DNA from: Otatea glauca
Taxonomy: Eukaryota; Streptophyta; Magnoliopsida; Poales; Poaceae
Assembly (NCBI GenBank): GCA_036346275.1
Contig: CM070711.1
Coordinates: 49,663,435-49,727,434 of the forward strand
Length of the DNA: 64,000 bases
Reading direction: 5' to 3'
Positions 33,001-45,458 of this stretch are shown here, piece after piece. Every line of letters starts with the position of its first letter. Position 1 is the stretch's first letter. The notes below the pieces were generated by a model. That model saw nothing but the letters and a program-made list of their open reading frames with translations. It ran no database searches and had not been told where the DNA came from. A program made the translations under genes and the position numbers.

Positions 33001-36000
33001 GTATCTCACTATCCCTGCGCAAATAATGAGCAGGTGACTTCCAGGAAAGATCAAAAGCAGTACTGGACACGGCACGATGAGCCCTACCGGTTCGTGCCGG
33101 TCAAGGAAATCGCGACTGCGTTCCAGTCGTTCCATACCGGGAGAGCTATAGCAGACGAGCTCGCTGTTCCGTTCGACAAGAGCAAGAGCCATCCAGCAGC
33201 GCTGACCACCGCTAGGTATGGTGTGAGTGGCAAGGAGCTGCTGAAGGCAAACATCAACCGGGAGATCCTGCTTATGAAGAGGCATTCCTTTGTCTATATC
33301 TTCAGAAGCTTCCAGGTAATTGTCATTTTTCTTTTTTTGAAAATATTCCAGGTAATTGTCATTAGTTCAAACAAAAGGATTGACTGGTATATAAGATAAA
33401 ACAACAGCAGCTTGTCTAACTTTATGACTGACTCCTTGATGTTCTGGCATTACAGCTGATGCTGGTGTCATTCATTGCAATGACTCTCTTCTTCCGTATG
33501 AAGATGAAGCGTGACTCAGTGATCAATGGGGGCATCTACATGAGCTCTCTCTTCTTTGGTGTGCTCTTGATCATATTAAATGGCTTCTCTGAGCTAGCAC
33601 TCACCGTCTTTAAGCTGCCTGTATTCTTCAAGCAAAGGGACCTCCTATTCTTTCCAGCGTGGGCCTACACTATACCCTCATGGATCCTCAAGATCCCAAT
33701 CACGTTTATTGAGGTCGGCGTGTTTGTTTTCATGACGTACTATGTCATTGGGTTCGACCCAAATGTAGGCAGGTGAGATTTATTCTTATTGAGAATCTCT
33801 TTTGTTTTACAAATGTGTATCATCAGCTATCTTTTACCTTGATACTATTCTGCAACGTTCTGAGAGTAGTTGTTATCCCCAGGTTCTTCAAGCAGTATAT
33901 GCTTTTATTAGCAATCAATCAAATGGGGGCATCACTCTTCCGATTCATCGGTGGGGCAGCGAGGAACATGATCGTTGCTAATGTCTTTGCATCATTCATG
34001 TTGCTAATTTTTATGGTCCTGGGAGGATTTATTCTAGTAAGAGGTAAATAGCTACACTTCTCTTACTCGATAGTTCTTTGCACAGAAAAAGTGCAGGTGC
34101 TTCTTTCTATTTGAACAGAAAAAGTGAAGAAATGGTGGATTTGGGGCTACTGGATCTCCCCATTGACGTACGCACAGAATGCCATCTCAGTGAACGAATT
34201 CTTGGGGCACAGTTGGGACAAAATCTTGAATAGCACTGTCGCCAATGATACCCTTGGTGTGCAAGTCCTCAAGTCCCGTGGAGTGTTCCCTGAAGCCAAG
34301 TGGTATTGGATTGGGTTTGGTGCAATGCTCGGATTCACCATCCTCTTCAACGCTCTCTTCACTCTTGCCCTTACATACCTCACACGTGAGTACCTATCAA
34401 ACTGGTTTGATCATTTTTCTTGGATTTGGCAATATCTAAACCTGTGAACTATTTCATCTTGTGATTTTCCAGCATATGGCAAGTCCCATCCGTCAGTATC
34501 TGAAGATGAGCTGAAGGAGAAGCGTGCCAACCTGAACGGTGAGGTTCTACTTCTGGATGATAAACCCTTGGCATCAAAAATTACTCATCGAGCAACAGGA
34601 AACAATACTGAAACCGATTCAGAAATTGTCGAAGATAACTCTGGCCCTAAGCAGAGGGGGATGGTCCTCCCATTTGTTCCGCTTTCGCTGACCTTTGACA
34701 ACATCAGATACTCCGTTGACATGCCGCAGGTAAAAGATATAAAATTGCTTGTCTTGTACCATCAACATCAATCATTCATCATAAGTATGTAAACTTGGGT
34801 ATGAAATTAATTCAGGAATTCAAAGCACAAGGCGTTGTTGAAGACCGGTTAGAGCTCATCAAAGGTGTTAATGGGACTTTCAGGCCAGGGGTGCTGACCG
34901 CACTGATGGGTGTCAGTGGCGCCGGCAAGACTACTCTGATGGATGTGTTGGCAGGGAGAAAGACCGGTGGATACATTGAGGGAAACATCAGCATTTCAGG
35001 ATATCCAAAGAAACAAGAGACCTTTGCGCGTGTATCAGGATATTGTGAACAGAATGATATCCACTCACCGCAGGTGACAGTCTATGAGTCGCTGCTTTTC
35101 TCAGCATGGCTCCGGCTTTCCGAGGATGTACATTCAAGCACAAGAAAGGTCTGTCAAACAAAATAGATGTACTTCCCACCTTCAGTCGATACTCGAGAGA
35201 TAGTTGCTTACCTTTTTGTACACAGATGTTCATTGAGGAAGTGATGGAACTTGTGGAGCTCAAACCACTGAGAGATGCTTTGGTTGGACTTCCCGGAGTG
35301 AATGGTCTGTCGACTGAGCAGAGGAAGAGGCTGACCATTGCTGTGGAGCTCGTTGCAAATCCTTCAATCATTTTCATGGATGAGCCAACCTCAGGGCTTG
35401 ATGCCCGAGCAGCTGCAATTGTGATGAGGACGGTGAGGAATACTGTCGACACTGGTAGAACTGTGGTATGCACGATTCATCAACCAAGCATTGACATATT
35501 TGAAGCGTTCGATGAGGTGAGTGAGATTTCACCTTGTAGGTTTCTACCATCTACTCTCTGGATAATCTATTATATATTAAAAGCTCATGAGAGTAGTTAA
35601 GAAAAAAGAGAAATAGACTAGAAATTCCCACAAAAAAAGTAAAATATCTCTAGCCCTTAATCTTATGGGTCTTATTTACAATTGTCATTGGATCTTTGAG
35701 AAATAGACTAGAAATAAAACCCATGAGAGTTAGACTAGAAATCCCCACAAAAAAGCAAAATATATCTAGCCCTTAATCTTATGGGCTTTATTTACAATTG
35801 CCATTGGATCATTAAGAAATAGACTAGAAATAAAACTCATGAGAGTTAGACTAGAAATTCCCACAAAAAAGCAAAATATCTAGCCCTTAATCTGGTGGGC
35901 TTTATTTACAACTGCTATTGGATCTTTGAGAAATAGACTAGAAATTCTCACAAAAAAACAAAATATATAGCCTTTAATCTGGTGGACCCTAATTAAAAAT

Positions 36001-39000
36001 GCATCATATTGACCATTAGATGCTATTGAGTAGATATATATATATATTACTTTGTAGTATAAAATCAAAATAAAAGACAAAACGTACATGGTAGGGGCGG
36101 ATCGATACATCTGGATCTCATGCGTGATTAAGCCTAATTATAATTTTGATTAGTAAATCATAACCAACAAATCAAGACATGAACTCGACATTACATTGAC
36201 GACCTTGGCCTTATACAGACAATACACACCGATGTGACTCAATGCATGCAATTAAAGAAAATACAAATGACCTCATGTTGGTTCAGCCATAACATAAAAG
36301 ACACGCAGCCCCAAAACTAATTTGTATTTGATTTTGTTTTTCTAAGAACTCCCTAAAAGTAGATCGGTTTTGTCGAGAAACAAATAAATCAAGACATTTA
36401 CTGTATATAGACTTATCCCCTGGACGCCATGGTGTCTGCTGGTGCTCCCGGTCCAAGTGCTCCCGAGGAAAGAAAAGAACGGAAAAATAATAACATTGCA
36501 CGATCTCGATCGCCCTTCGAATCCTTTTACTTGCGTAGCTAGAAAAAAACAGAAATCGCTACTTCTTTCTTGACGTGGAAGAGTGTGCCTCCTGATCTCC
36601 CAATCTAACTCCCACAAAATCAGGATTCCTTAGATTTGTTCTTTTTTATCTCTTGGTTCGTCTATGATAGATTCAACACCAAGTATGGCAACGACCTGAT
36701 CAAAGGAAACAAATTGATGTGGTAATAGTGTTCTAGGCTTCATCAGAAGGCATTACGCCCATCCTATACTGGGTCACGGGGTCAAGACCGGTCCTACGGC
36801 GCTTCAATAGCATATCATGTAGAGTTGTTAAGAAAATAAAATACTAGAAATTCTCATAAAAAAGCAAAACATATAACACTTAATTTAGTGAACCTTAACT
36901 AAATTGAACTATAATAGCCATTAGATTTGATGTTACTATTTCAAAAAACGTCTAACCGTCTATCTAGTGGATCTGAATTATAACGGCTTAGATTAAAAGA
37001 AAGAGTCTATGTGAAGTACAACAAAAAATTGGAATAAAAAATAAAAATAAATTAGACATTTGATTTTCATATGAACTCTAAATTAAAACACGTACATTAC
37101 TAAAATTTAGAATAAAAATTAGGTAAAAATTAGCAATTGGATTTATATTACCAATTGTAATCCAAAACTAATATTCAAAACTAAATAAAAATAAAATCAA
37201 TGGCTTAGATTAAAAGAAAGAGTCCATACTAAGAATAATAAAAATAATAGAAATTCAGAATAATAAATAAATAAAAATCAACCATATAACTTTCATACGA
37301 AGTCCAGATTAAACATGTACATTGCTAAATTACAGAATATAAACTATATAAAAAATAGTAGTTGGATTTGTTTACGATTTCTACCATACAACCGATATGC
37401 AAAATTAAATAAAAATTAACATAAATTCGGAATAAAAACAAAATGAAATTAGTCATTTGATTTTCATACAAATTCTAAATCAGAACTTTAAATTCAAAAT
37501 TAAATATAAATAACATAAGAATAAAAGTAAAATGAAATTAGGGATTATTTTTTAATTCCATACTAAGTGAAAAATATAATTTTTCATTTTATTCAGAATT
37601 AAAATTTTAGAAATATGCTAATTTAGGGGGGAATAAAATAAGGTAAGTAATTTGATTTATATATATATATATATTATTAACTATTATGTAATAAAAGTCG
37701 ATTACACATTTTTTATAGTCGCTAAAATAATATAGAATATACTAAAAATTCTAAAAAAATTCTAACTCTTTATTTGGTGGATCTCCACGGAACGAAGAGA
37801 TTAAGAGGGTGATACATCAACATTTGTTCACTCAGTTATACTGGTATGAGCAATATGATGTGTAATAAAAGAAGTATCGAAAGAAAGAGACAAATATTGT
37901 AATAATGAAATTAAGAGATGATGATATAAATAGAAAAATATTATGTTATGCTATGTTTACTATTTTTCTATGCAAGTATTCATAGAAGAAAGTTTCGGTC
38001 ACATGTGATAAATACTGAGAAATGGTGTAAATATATTCTCTCATATAATATACAATATCAAAATATCACAAATTGTGTTTTGTATTGATCTATTTTTGAA
38101 AAAAAATCGCATATATATTATCAAGTCATTTAAACATACTTTAAAAATGATGCACGCGCAAATGTGCGGGCCATCTTGCTAGTTGATATAAATTGGTGAA
38201 ACTCGATTGTTTGTGACCTTTTTCCCAAACATTGAACTACGTTTTATGGTCTGAAATGTTTGATTAACACGTGCAGCTTTTCCTGATGAAGCAAGGAGGA
38301 GAAGAGATCTATGCTGGTCCATTAGGCCATCATTCTTCACAGCTGATCAAGTATTTCGAGGTAAATTGATATTACAGGAATTTGAATACACCTCAATTAA
38401 AGTTTTAAAAAATCACTGATAAACTCATATGATTTTGTATTGTCCAGGGTATTGATGGAGTCAGACAAATAACAGAAGGCTATAATCCAGCAACATGGAT
38501 GTTAGAAGTCACAACAGCCTCTCAAGAACAGATACTAGGTGCTGACTTCAGTGACAAATACAAGAAATCTGAACTCTACCAGTGAGTAACTTGCAATCCA
38601 ACCAGTCGTTCACCTTTCAAAACTTCGTTAGATGATTAAGAAAACAACTAACTAATGAAACTATACAACTAGAAATAATTATGACAGGTCAAAGTTACAT
38701 ATCTAAGCTACAGGTAACTTACCACACTAACACAGCTAAGGTACAGAACAATATAGCTTACTCGACAAATTGGTGGAGTACCAATTCCTACATACCAATG
38801 CACTTTGCAGTTTTCAGTAGGATCCATTTTCCTTTCCAAGGAATTTTTACAATAGTTGATGTATCATTACCTTTTATAGGAGGAACAAGGCCTTGATACA
38901 TGAACTGAGCCAGCCTGCGCCAGGTTCAAGTGACCTGTATTTCCCTACACAGTACTCTCAGTCTTCATTCACACAATGCCTAGCTTGCCTGTGGAAGCAG

Positions 39001-40045
39001 AACCTGTCATACTGGAGGAACCCTCCTTATAATGCTGTTAGGTTCTTTTTCACCACCGTCATTGCTCTTCTCTTCGGGACCATCTTCTGGGACCTTGGCG
39101 GCAAAATGTAAGTCATGCCACATCGTATATAGCAAACAAGCGGCCACCTTCAAATTTTTATTCATCTTTTGCTTCTTAATCCAGGACGCAGTCACAGGAC
39201 TTGTTCAATGCCATGGGGTCAATGTACGCTGCGGTGCTGTTCATCGGCATCCTGAACTGTACTTCAGTTCAGCCAGTGGTCGCCGTGGAGCGGACAGTCT
39301 TTTACCGTGAAACAGCTGCTGGCATGTACTCAGCTTTCCCATATGCATTTGGCCAGGTGAATGGTTCTTATAAATCAATTCCGGACACACTTTTTTTCTG
39401 GTGGTGGTTGTATTCTTCCGAACCAGACACTTATCAACTTCTCTCTCGCAGGTTGTCATTGAACTCCCGTACACACTGGTTCAGGCTAGCATATACGGAG
39501 TCATAGTGTACGCGATGATCGGATTCGAGTGGACGGCTGCCAAATTTTTCTGGTACATCTTCTTCATGTACTTCACACTGCTCTACTTCACATTCTATGG
39601 CATGATGGCCGTCGGTTTGACACCGAACTACCACATCGCCTCGATTGTCTCCTCGGCATTCTACGCCATCTGGAACCTTTTCTCCGGGTTCATCATACCC
39701 CGACCAGTAAGTATTGTCATCCTCTGCATCTACTTTTGTTTCAACTTTTCCAAAGCTCATTTCCGTTTGGCCTGACATTATGTTCAGAAAGTTCCAATAT
39801 GGTGGAGATGGTACTGTTGGGCATGTCCTGTCGCGTGGACGCTGTATGGGCTGGTCGTCTCGCAGTTTGGTGATATCGTAACGCCGATGGATGATGGCAC
39901 CCCTGTTAAAGTCTTCGTGGAGAACTACTTCGACTTCAAGCACAGCTGGTTGGGGTGGGTGGCCACGGTGGTCGTGGCGTTCGCGATGCTTTTCGCCTCC
40001 TTGTTTGGTTTTGCCATCATGAAGCTCAACTTCGAGAAGAGATGA
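30012..40045 (+). CDS. ABCG36-like: Full-size ABCG (PDR-type) ABC transporter, 22 coding exons, 1452 aa
   Basis: Plasma-membrane exporter of the pleiotropic drug resistance family; substrate unknown. Exons: 30012-30352, 30433-30553, 30645-30733, 31119-31203, 31809-31968, 32115-32191, 32314-32367, 32460-32550, 32647-32948, 33034-33315, 33456-33772, 33883-34043, 34119-34385, 34473-34729, 34816-35148, 35226-35516, 38277-38360, 38448-38581, 38880-39107, 39185-39356, 39452-39706, 39788-40045. All introns are GT-AG and phases close without a stop. NBD1: Walker A GPPGSGKTT at about 190-198, ISGGQ 329-333, Walker B LFMDE about 350. TMD1 about 535-780. NBD2: GVSGAGKTT about 900, LSTEQ about 1007, IFMDEP about 1028, switch histidine about 1064. 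TMD2 about 1160-1440. NBD1 has Q-P-A-P-E-T where NBD2 has H-Q-P, the asymmetry normal for plant PDRs. Start ATG has G at -3 and +4. The protein resembles rice PDR9/ABCG36; orthology is not proven. Confidence 0.93.
30780..31027. mobile_element. Stowaway-type MITE in PDR intron 3
   Basis: Parallels the element at 17,274-17,524 through TAAATATTTAAATTAGAT and GTTTTGGAGACC-type stretches and ends TATTTATGACCGGAGGGGGG. The left CTCCCTCCG end has decayed. It lies within intron 3 (30,734-31,118), clear of both splice sites. Confidence 0.6.
31221..31607. mobile_element. Possible MITE in PDR intron 4
   Basis: Imperfect inverted ends TTTTACGGTGCA (about 31,225) and TGTACGGTAAAA (about 31,597) bracket about 385 bp of noncoding sequence. 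Intron 4 (31,204-31,808) is one of the longer introns of the gene. No clear target duplication was found. Confidence 0.4.
35566..38182 (+). mobile_element. Helitron (2617 bp) in PDR intron 16
   Basis: Begins TCTATTATATATTAAAAGC after A (35,565) and ends ...CATCTTGCTAG (38,182) followed by T, fitting A^T insertion. A GCAC/GTGC hairpin sits about 20 bp before the CTAG, typical of Helitron 3' ends. Intron 16 spans 35,517-38,276 (2760 bp); removing the element leaves 143 bp, similar to its neighbours. The interior is AT rich with repeated ACTAGAAAT-type segments (35,640-35,950) and no Rep/helicase coding, so it is non-autonomous. A related 5' end occurs in inverse orientation at 43,339 and 49,994. 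Confidence 0.8.
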
Positions 40046-40430
40046 TGACGATAGCAAGCATGTCCTACAAAAGAAATTACATTCGTTGCCTTGCAAATCC
40101 AAGTCGATTTGTGCCTATCAGTGGTGCTTAGGAAATGCTTTGGCTTCATTAGTTATCTTGTAAATCATATAGTCTTTTCCTCTTCGGTTTTTGAAAACGT
40201 TGCATACTATATATTACTATTGAACCTAGTTTTTCTTTTATATATCTCAAAAGCTCGCCTATGTGAATTTTGGTAAGATGTTAGAAAATAATTTTTCTGA
40301 TGTATTGTTACTTCAGTTTGCGACATATATTTGTGATGATTAATTTGATAACAATTTTTATATTGGAACAATTTTTTGTAGAAGACAAAAATAGTGTGTT
40401 AGGTTAGTTTTTCTTGTAACAAGTGATGCA
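40046..40430 (+). other. PDR 3' untranslated and flanking region
   Basis: AT-rich sequence after the TGA stop, with TTGTAAATCAT near 40,157 as a plausible polyadenylation context. No other feature is visible before the repeats that begin near 40,440. Confidence 0.4.
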
Positions 40431-40880
40431 GCGCAGGTGTACGCGATGTACGCAAACTATAGGTCGGGGAGAAGCCACATATAGAGCACGTAGCTTAGGA
40501 GCAATATGTGGGCAAGTGCAGTGAGGTGGGACGCGAAGAGGTTCACATAGACGAACGACACAGTGTAGTGGTCAGCGGGCCACACGAGCGAACAGGCCAC
40601 ACGAGAGCAGTAAGTAGGCTGTGCAAGTAAGTGGGCCGTGCGCATGCATGCGTGAGTACTAGGCTGTGTATATGTATTGGAACGAGCCGTGTGTACTTTG
40701 ATTAGGTGTGTTGCATACATGCATATGATTAGAGATAAGTAATTAGGGTTAAGCCGCCAATTTGTTCGGCCGGGAGTCCTAAATACGTACGGCGTACGTT
40801 TCGATTAGCTCCGCAGCAATAAAAGGACCTCCTGGCGGCGCAAGTAAAAAGTGAAACGAATTCACAGGCGGCCAGGTCGG

Positions 40881-41370
40881 GCGGCAGGACGTAGCGGCAG
40901 GATAGAAAAGCTCCGTGCGGCTGCCGGTGAAAGGACGTGCGGCTGCTGGTGAAAGGACGTGATGTGCGGCAGTAAGAAAACTCGTTCCCTGCTGCTGCAG
41001 TAAAGAGAGAAAAAACGATCTACGTGACGGTAGAGGCAGCAGACGCTCCTGGCTGCAGCAGTACAGGTGGACGTCGAACCGAGTCGGTATAGTATGGTTT
41101 GTCGGACTGTATGTCTAAACCGTATCATACAGGCGGCAGGACGTAGCGGCAGGATAGAAAAGCTTTGTGCGGCTGCTGGTGAAAGGACGTGATGTGCGGC
41201 AGTAAGAAAACTCGTTCCCTGCTGCTGCAGTAAAGAGAGAGAGAAAAAACGATCTACCTGACGGTAGAGGCAGCAGACGCTCGTGGCTGCAGCAGTATAG
41301 GTGGGTGTCTACTAAATCGGATCGGTATGGTATGGTTTGTCGGGTTGTATGTCTAAATCGTATCATACCG
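40881..41370. repeat. 252-bp tandem duplication downstream of the PDR gene
   Basis: GCGGCAGGACGTAGCGGCAG starts at 40,881 and again at 41,133. The two units run in parallel through CTCGTTCCCTGCTGCTGCAG, ACGATCTAC and TATGGTATGGTTTGTCGG-type sequence to about 41,132 and 41,370. The second unit has a two-base GA expansion, lacks a short GTGCGGCTGC repeat and has several substitutions. Both lack coding features. Confidence 0.85.
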
Positions 41371-41985
41371 TTACGATCTTGTTAGCCTATCGTACCGTGC
41401 CACAATATAATGTAATGTCGCAGCAGAGCGCTATATCGCATGCCGTGCCTACTTCGGGCTCATCAGGCCTGTTTTATGCCGTGCCGGCCCAAACATGTCT
41501 CGTGCTAGCGTGCCGTGCCGTGCCGCCCATCATACCAAATCATGAGGTCCAGCAAGGCTCTGTCATTCGTGTTGTGTCGTGCCAGCCAGCTCTAGGCAGT
41601 AGTAGGTACATGATCCCTGGCGGTACAAGAGAGCAAGAAAACACGGGAAAGAGTAGAAAATTGAGAAAATTTTAATAGATTATTTTAAGGTTGTACTTTA
41701 ATGTAAAGGAATTCTTATGCATATTCTGCATTTATAATTTTGAGAAATAAATCAGTGAGTATGGATTCCAATCTACTTGTTCTTGCTCTTCATGTTTTTG
41801 TAGAGTTGCTTTCTAGTTTGCTTCTTTAATCTAGTTTTCTTCCACAGTCTTAGATAAAATATCCTAGATTGATTCTTTTAGTTTGATCATTATTTTATTA
41901 ATTTTTAAAATTAATAAAAACAAAAAAATTAGCTTTAGGTGATTGTTTGCACCAATTCAACCCCCTCTTGATATGCCCCGATCCT
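41371..41985. other. Unassigned GC-rich then AT-rich sequence
   Basis: 41,440-41,600 is rich in CCGTGCCG-type words like the hAT-like elements at 43.6 and 50.3 kb. 41,640-41,985 may be the 3' part of the LTR belonging to the Copia remnant that follows, but its limits could not be set. Confidence 0.3.
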
Positions 41986-41992
41986 TTAATTA

Positions 41993-42490
41993 GTATTAGA
42001 GCAAAGTTGCTCTAGGTTTAATTTAACAATTAGGAGCAATGGCGCAAATCGTATATTCTTCTATAAATAAACCACATGTTTTTAATGGTGATGATTATCT
42101 CTATTGGAAAGTGCCCATGGTCTTAAAATCTCAATGATATGATTTATAGGAAATAGTAGCTACTAAATAGAAAAATATTGAAAAATTGCTACTAAAGTAG
42201 AAAAGGATCAATATACCTTGAATAAAAAAGCCATGAGTTTCTTTTATGGTGCTTTGTTTAGAGATGAGTTTAATAGAATTTCTACATTGACCACTACTTT
42301 GAAATTTGCAATTCTTTAGAGACAATCCATGAAGGACAAATAGGGTTAAAAGTGCTAAGACAAAGTTATACACATGGGAGTATGAATTATTTAAGGTGAA
42401 CCCTCGAAAACAATAAAGGAATTTTATACTCGATTTAAAGAATTGGTAAATAAGCTTTCTGCCCTAGAAAAAATATTCACATGAAAATAA
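41993..42490 (+). pseudogene. Degenerate Copia gag with tRNA-Met-type primer site
   Basis: AGTATTAGAGC at about 41,993 is a decayed TGGTATCAGAGC primer site. About 45 bp downstream a frame starts M-A-Q-I-V-Y-S-S and continues F-N-G-D-D-Y-L-Y-W-K. After frameshifts, L-Y-T-W-E-Y-E-L-F-K and F-Y-T-R-F-K-E-L-V-N-K-L follow. These are the conserved UBN2-type gag positions of Ty1-copia elements, with several stops and frameshifts. Confidence 0.65.
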
Positions 42491-43029
42491 ACATAGAAAA
42501 TATTTTTTGTCGGATATCACGCGAAAATAGATACTACATATAAAACACATAGCAATGAGTAACTAACCATATGAGTTCAACATTCAATAGGATTATTGCA
42601 ATTTAACGAGTTATTTTATCATGTAGTCTAACAAAGTTTCAAAAGTATCAAATATTCTTTTATGTTTTGAAAAAAATACCAGATATTCAAGAGGAAAATG
42701 GTAGTATATTCTTACATGTCAAACTCTGGTGGCAGCGGGCACCGGCTCACGGGATGACGACGGGAGAGTGGAGCCATGAAGGGAGAGCCTAGCTTGGGCT
42801 ATTAGGCTTGGCCAATTAAAGCTGCTAGAATATGGGTTGAAAATTTGCGGATATGTGAAAATTATCTAACTCAATTATCCGAATATATAATCAGAATATC
42901 TTGATCCAATAAATAATGATCTCTCGAATTTGATGCTGAATCCGACAACTATTCGATATGACTAATCGAATCCGAGCTGAACAAATTCGGTCGATCGACA
43001 TATATGTGATCCGATTGCACCCCTATTCC

Positions 43030-43339
43030 TAGATGACACATGTGATGAGCATTAGTCAATTCTTTAATTTCTACTTAATTTTTATTTTGAATTTCTATTT
43101 TACTTTGAAGCTCTTATGAAAATCAAATTGCTAATTTTCTTTTATTTTTATTCCAAAATTCAGTTAATTTTTATTGTATTTGATATGGACTCTTTCTTTT
43201 GATTTAAGCCGTTATATCTAGGGTCTGGCAGATAAACAGCTGGATCTTTTATCTTTTATCTCTGATTAACATCGGAATTTCTATCCCTTTAGAGCGATTG
43301 TGATGGCTCTTTTTACCTCTTCTTTAATAATATAATAGA
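43030..43339 (-). mobile_element. Helitron 5'-end fragment (unit A)
   Basis: On the minus strand it starts TCTATTATATTATTAAAGAA after an A at 43,340. This resembles the start of the intron-16 Helitron, and the interior shares AGCCGTTATA/TTAATCTAAGCC-type sequence with 36,980-37,215. No CTRR end is present, so it is truncated. The unit B copy ends at 49,994. Confidence 0.45.
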
Positions 43340-43628
43340 TAGATTATCACATCGAACTTGTATGGTATATATACGTGTGGAGTAGTGTTTCAATGCTTTT
43401 CCTCTCAATATAAGTTGCACAAATTTTGAAGCAAATGAAGGGGTAAGTAATCACCATATACCCTTCATTTATGCTTTAATATTTGTGCAACTGTCAAAAA
43501 GAAAAATATGGAAACACCTCTCGCATGTGTTTCATGGTTAATCTGCATAAGAAAATTTAATTGTGACCGTGGACATTTCCACATGCAAAGAAAAGATAAG
43601 GATTGAGACTCTGAGATGTTAGCTTGGC

Positions 43629-44430
43629 TAGAGGTAGACTTCGTGCTGGGCCAGGCTAGCTCGGCACAGGTCTATCGTGCTTCGTGTATGAATCGTGCTA
43701 GGCCGTGACGGCCCGTCGTGCCCGCCGTGTCGTGCCGGCCCAGCTCGCCTTCGGTGAGCCCAGGCATGGTCCATTTGCGCTTCGTGCCGTGCCGGCCCAT
43801 GCCCGATCCATTTGCACTATTGCAACGAGAGGAAAGGAGCTGGAAACACATAGAATTGAGGCAGTGAATGCAAATATTATGATAAAAAGAATTAAAATTT
43901 ATTTATTATTGAACAGTTACATAGAGCGAGGGGAATGTGCTCAACACGGGCGAGAGAGGGGGCAAAGAGCGAGAAAGAGAGTGAGCGAGACAGACGAGAG
44001 AAATTGAGAGGGAGATTGAGAGAGACTGGTGAGAGAGAGAGCTGAGAGAGATTGAGAGAGACGAGCGAGAGAGAGCAGCTTCTTGCACCGTCTCTCAATC
44101 TCTCTCAGCTCTCTCTCCCATTTTGTCTATCTCTCTCAGGTGTCAGTGATAGGGGTAACGTTCATGCTACTGGGTGCATCCATGGCGGTCATGCTCTATG
44201 AGTCAGTGACCTTCATGCTAGGCTTCTTCCTCATGCCCTGAGTTATCAGGCCCGGTACGACCCATTCTACCGTGTCGTGTCGGGCCATGCCGCCTATCGT
44301 GCCCTATTCTCGAGCCCGGCACAGCCCGTGCTATAATGTCGTGTCGGCTCGGCACGACCCACTTCATGCCGGGTCGTGACGTCGTGCCTCAGGCCGGTCC
44401 AAAAGAGCCCGGCCCGAGTGCCCACCTCTA
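43629..44430. mobile_element. hAT-like element, unit A (802 bp)
   Basis: Starts TAGAGGTAGACTTCG and ends GAGTGCCCACCTCTA, flanked by exact 8-bp duplications AGCTTGGC at 43,621-43,628 and 44,431-44,438. The RX copy at 29,345 (AACTTGGCTAGCAAG) is an empty site. The interior is rich in GTGCCGGCCC words and has a GA-rich tract (about 43,925-44,080). No transposase. Confidence 0.75.
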
Positions 44431-44552
44431 AGCTTGGCTAGCAAGAACAATAAGTTCTTCAGACTAGTCGCTTCCTGCTAACTAATTGCTGGATTACGTA
44501 CGTGGTTCTAATTAACTTTGTTACCTCGTGGAAACTTCAAATCACTCATACA

Positions 44553-45345
44553 GTAGCCTAGTGACGTCTTAGACGTGCAGTAGACAAGTATATATCAAGG
44601 CTGCTACACTATTTATTTAACTAAATGATGGTCCCCTGACGTCTTAGAAAAGCATGTAAAAGATTGCTTGCGAGTAATTACGAGTTTACAACGCCTTGTG
44701 GTGGATATTAGACATCTGTAACGGGGTGTATCAAAGGCTGCTACACTTTTGATGCTTCGACGAGTGATTGGTTTTTGTGAGTTCGTCAGAGGCCTACTTG
44801 CCCATTGCTAAATCGAGTATATCAAAAGGGTGGCTGCGGCGGAGGACCGAGTGACGCTGGATGGCTAGCTTCAACAGGGTACGACTCCAGTTTAAACCGT
44901 ATGCGCCTCACCTAGGAAATATGGCTCTCATGAAGCGTCGACACTTGTTTTACTACTGAACATACATATGCACGTTGGTACCCATATTTACTAGGTGAGG
45001 CGCATACGGTTTAAACTGGAGTCGTACCCTGGCGAAGCTTAGCCATCCAGCGTCACTCGGTCCTCCGTCGCAGCCACCCTTTGATATACTCGATTTATCA
45101 ATGGGCAAGTAAGCCTCTGACGAACTCACAAAAACCAATCACTCATCGAAGCATCAAAAGTGTAGCAGCCTTTGACACACCCGTTACAGATGTCTAATCC
45201 ACCACAAGGCGTTGTAAACTACTCACAATCAATCTTTTACATGATTGTCTGAGACGTCAGGAGACCATCATTTAGTTAAATAAATAGTGTAGCAGCCTTG
45301 ATATATACTTGTTTACTACATGTCTAACACGTCACTAGGCTACAA
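44553..45345. repeat. RX palindrome in unit A (arms about 360-370 bp)
   Basis: Left arm about 44,553-44,925 and right arm about 44,988-45,345 are reverse complements with small differences. They share TAGCCTAGTGACGTC with GACGT..ACTAGGCTA, CAAGGCTGCTACACTATTTA with its complement, and CGTATGCGCCTCACC with GGTGAGGCGCATACG. The spacer is about 62 bp (44,926-44,987). Confidence 0.8.
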
Positions 45346-45458
45346 GTATTATCGTTTAAAAAAGAGAGAGACCAATTAGGTTGTGAAGAGCCTACTATAC
45401 AAACCATAACCACGTGTCGATATCTTATTTTTAAGATAAGTACGGAGAATTATCAGAA

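Noticed and set aside
39434..40102. 222-codon minus-strand frame
   Set aside because: Exactly antisense to the last PDR exons and introns; a shadow of real coding sequence.
43705..44007. 100-codon frame inside the unit A hAT-like element
   Set aside because: It is low-complexity arginine-rich sequence in a GC/GA-rich non-autonomous element; unit B has a deletion through it.
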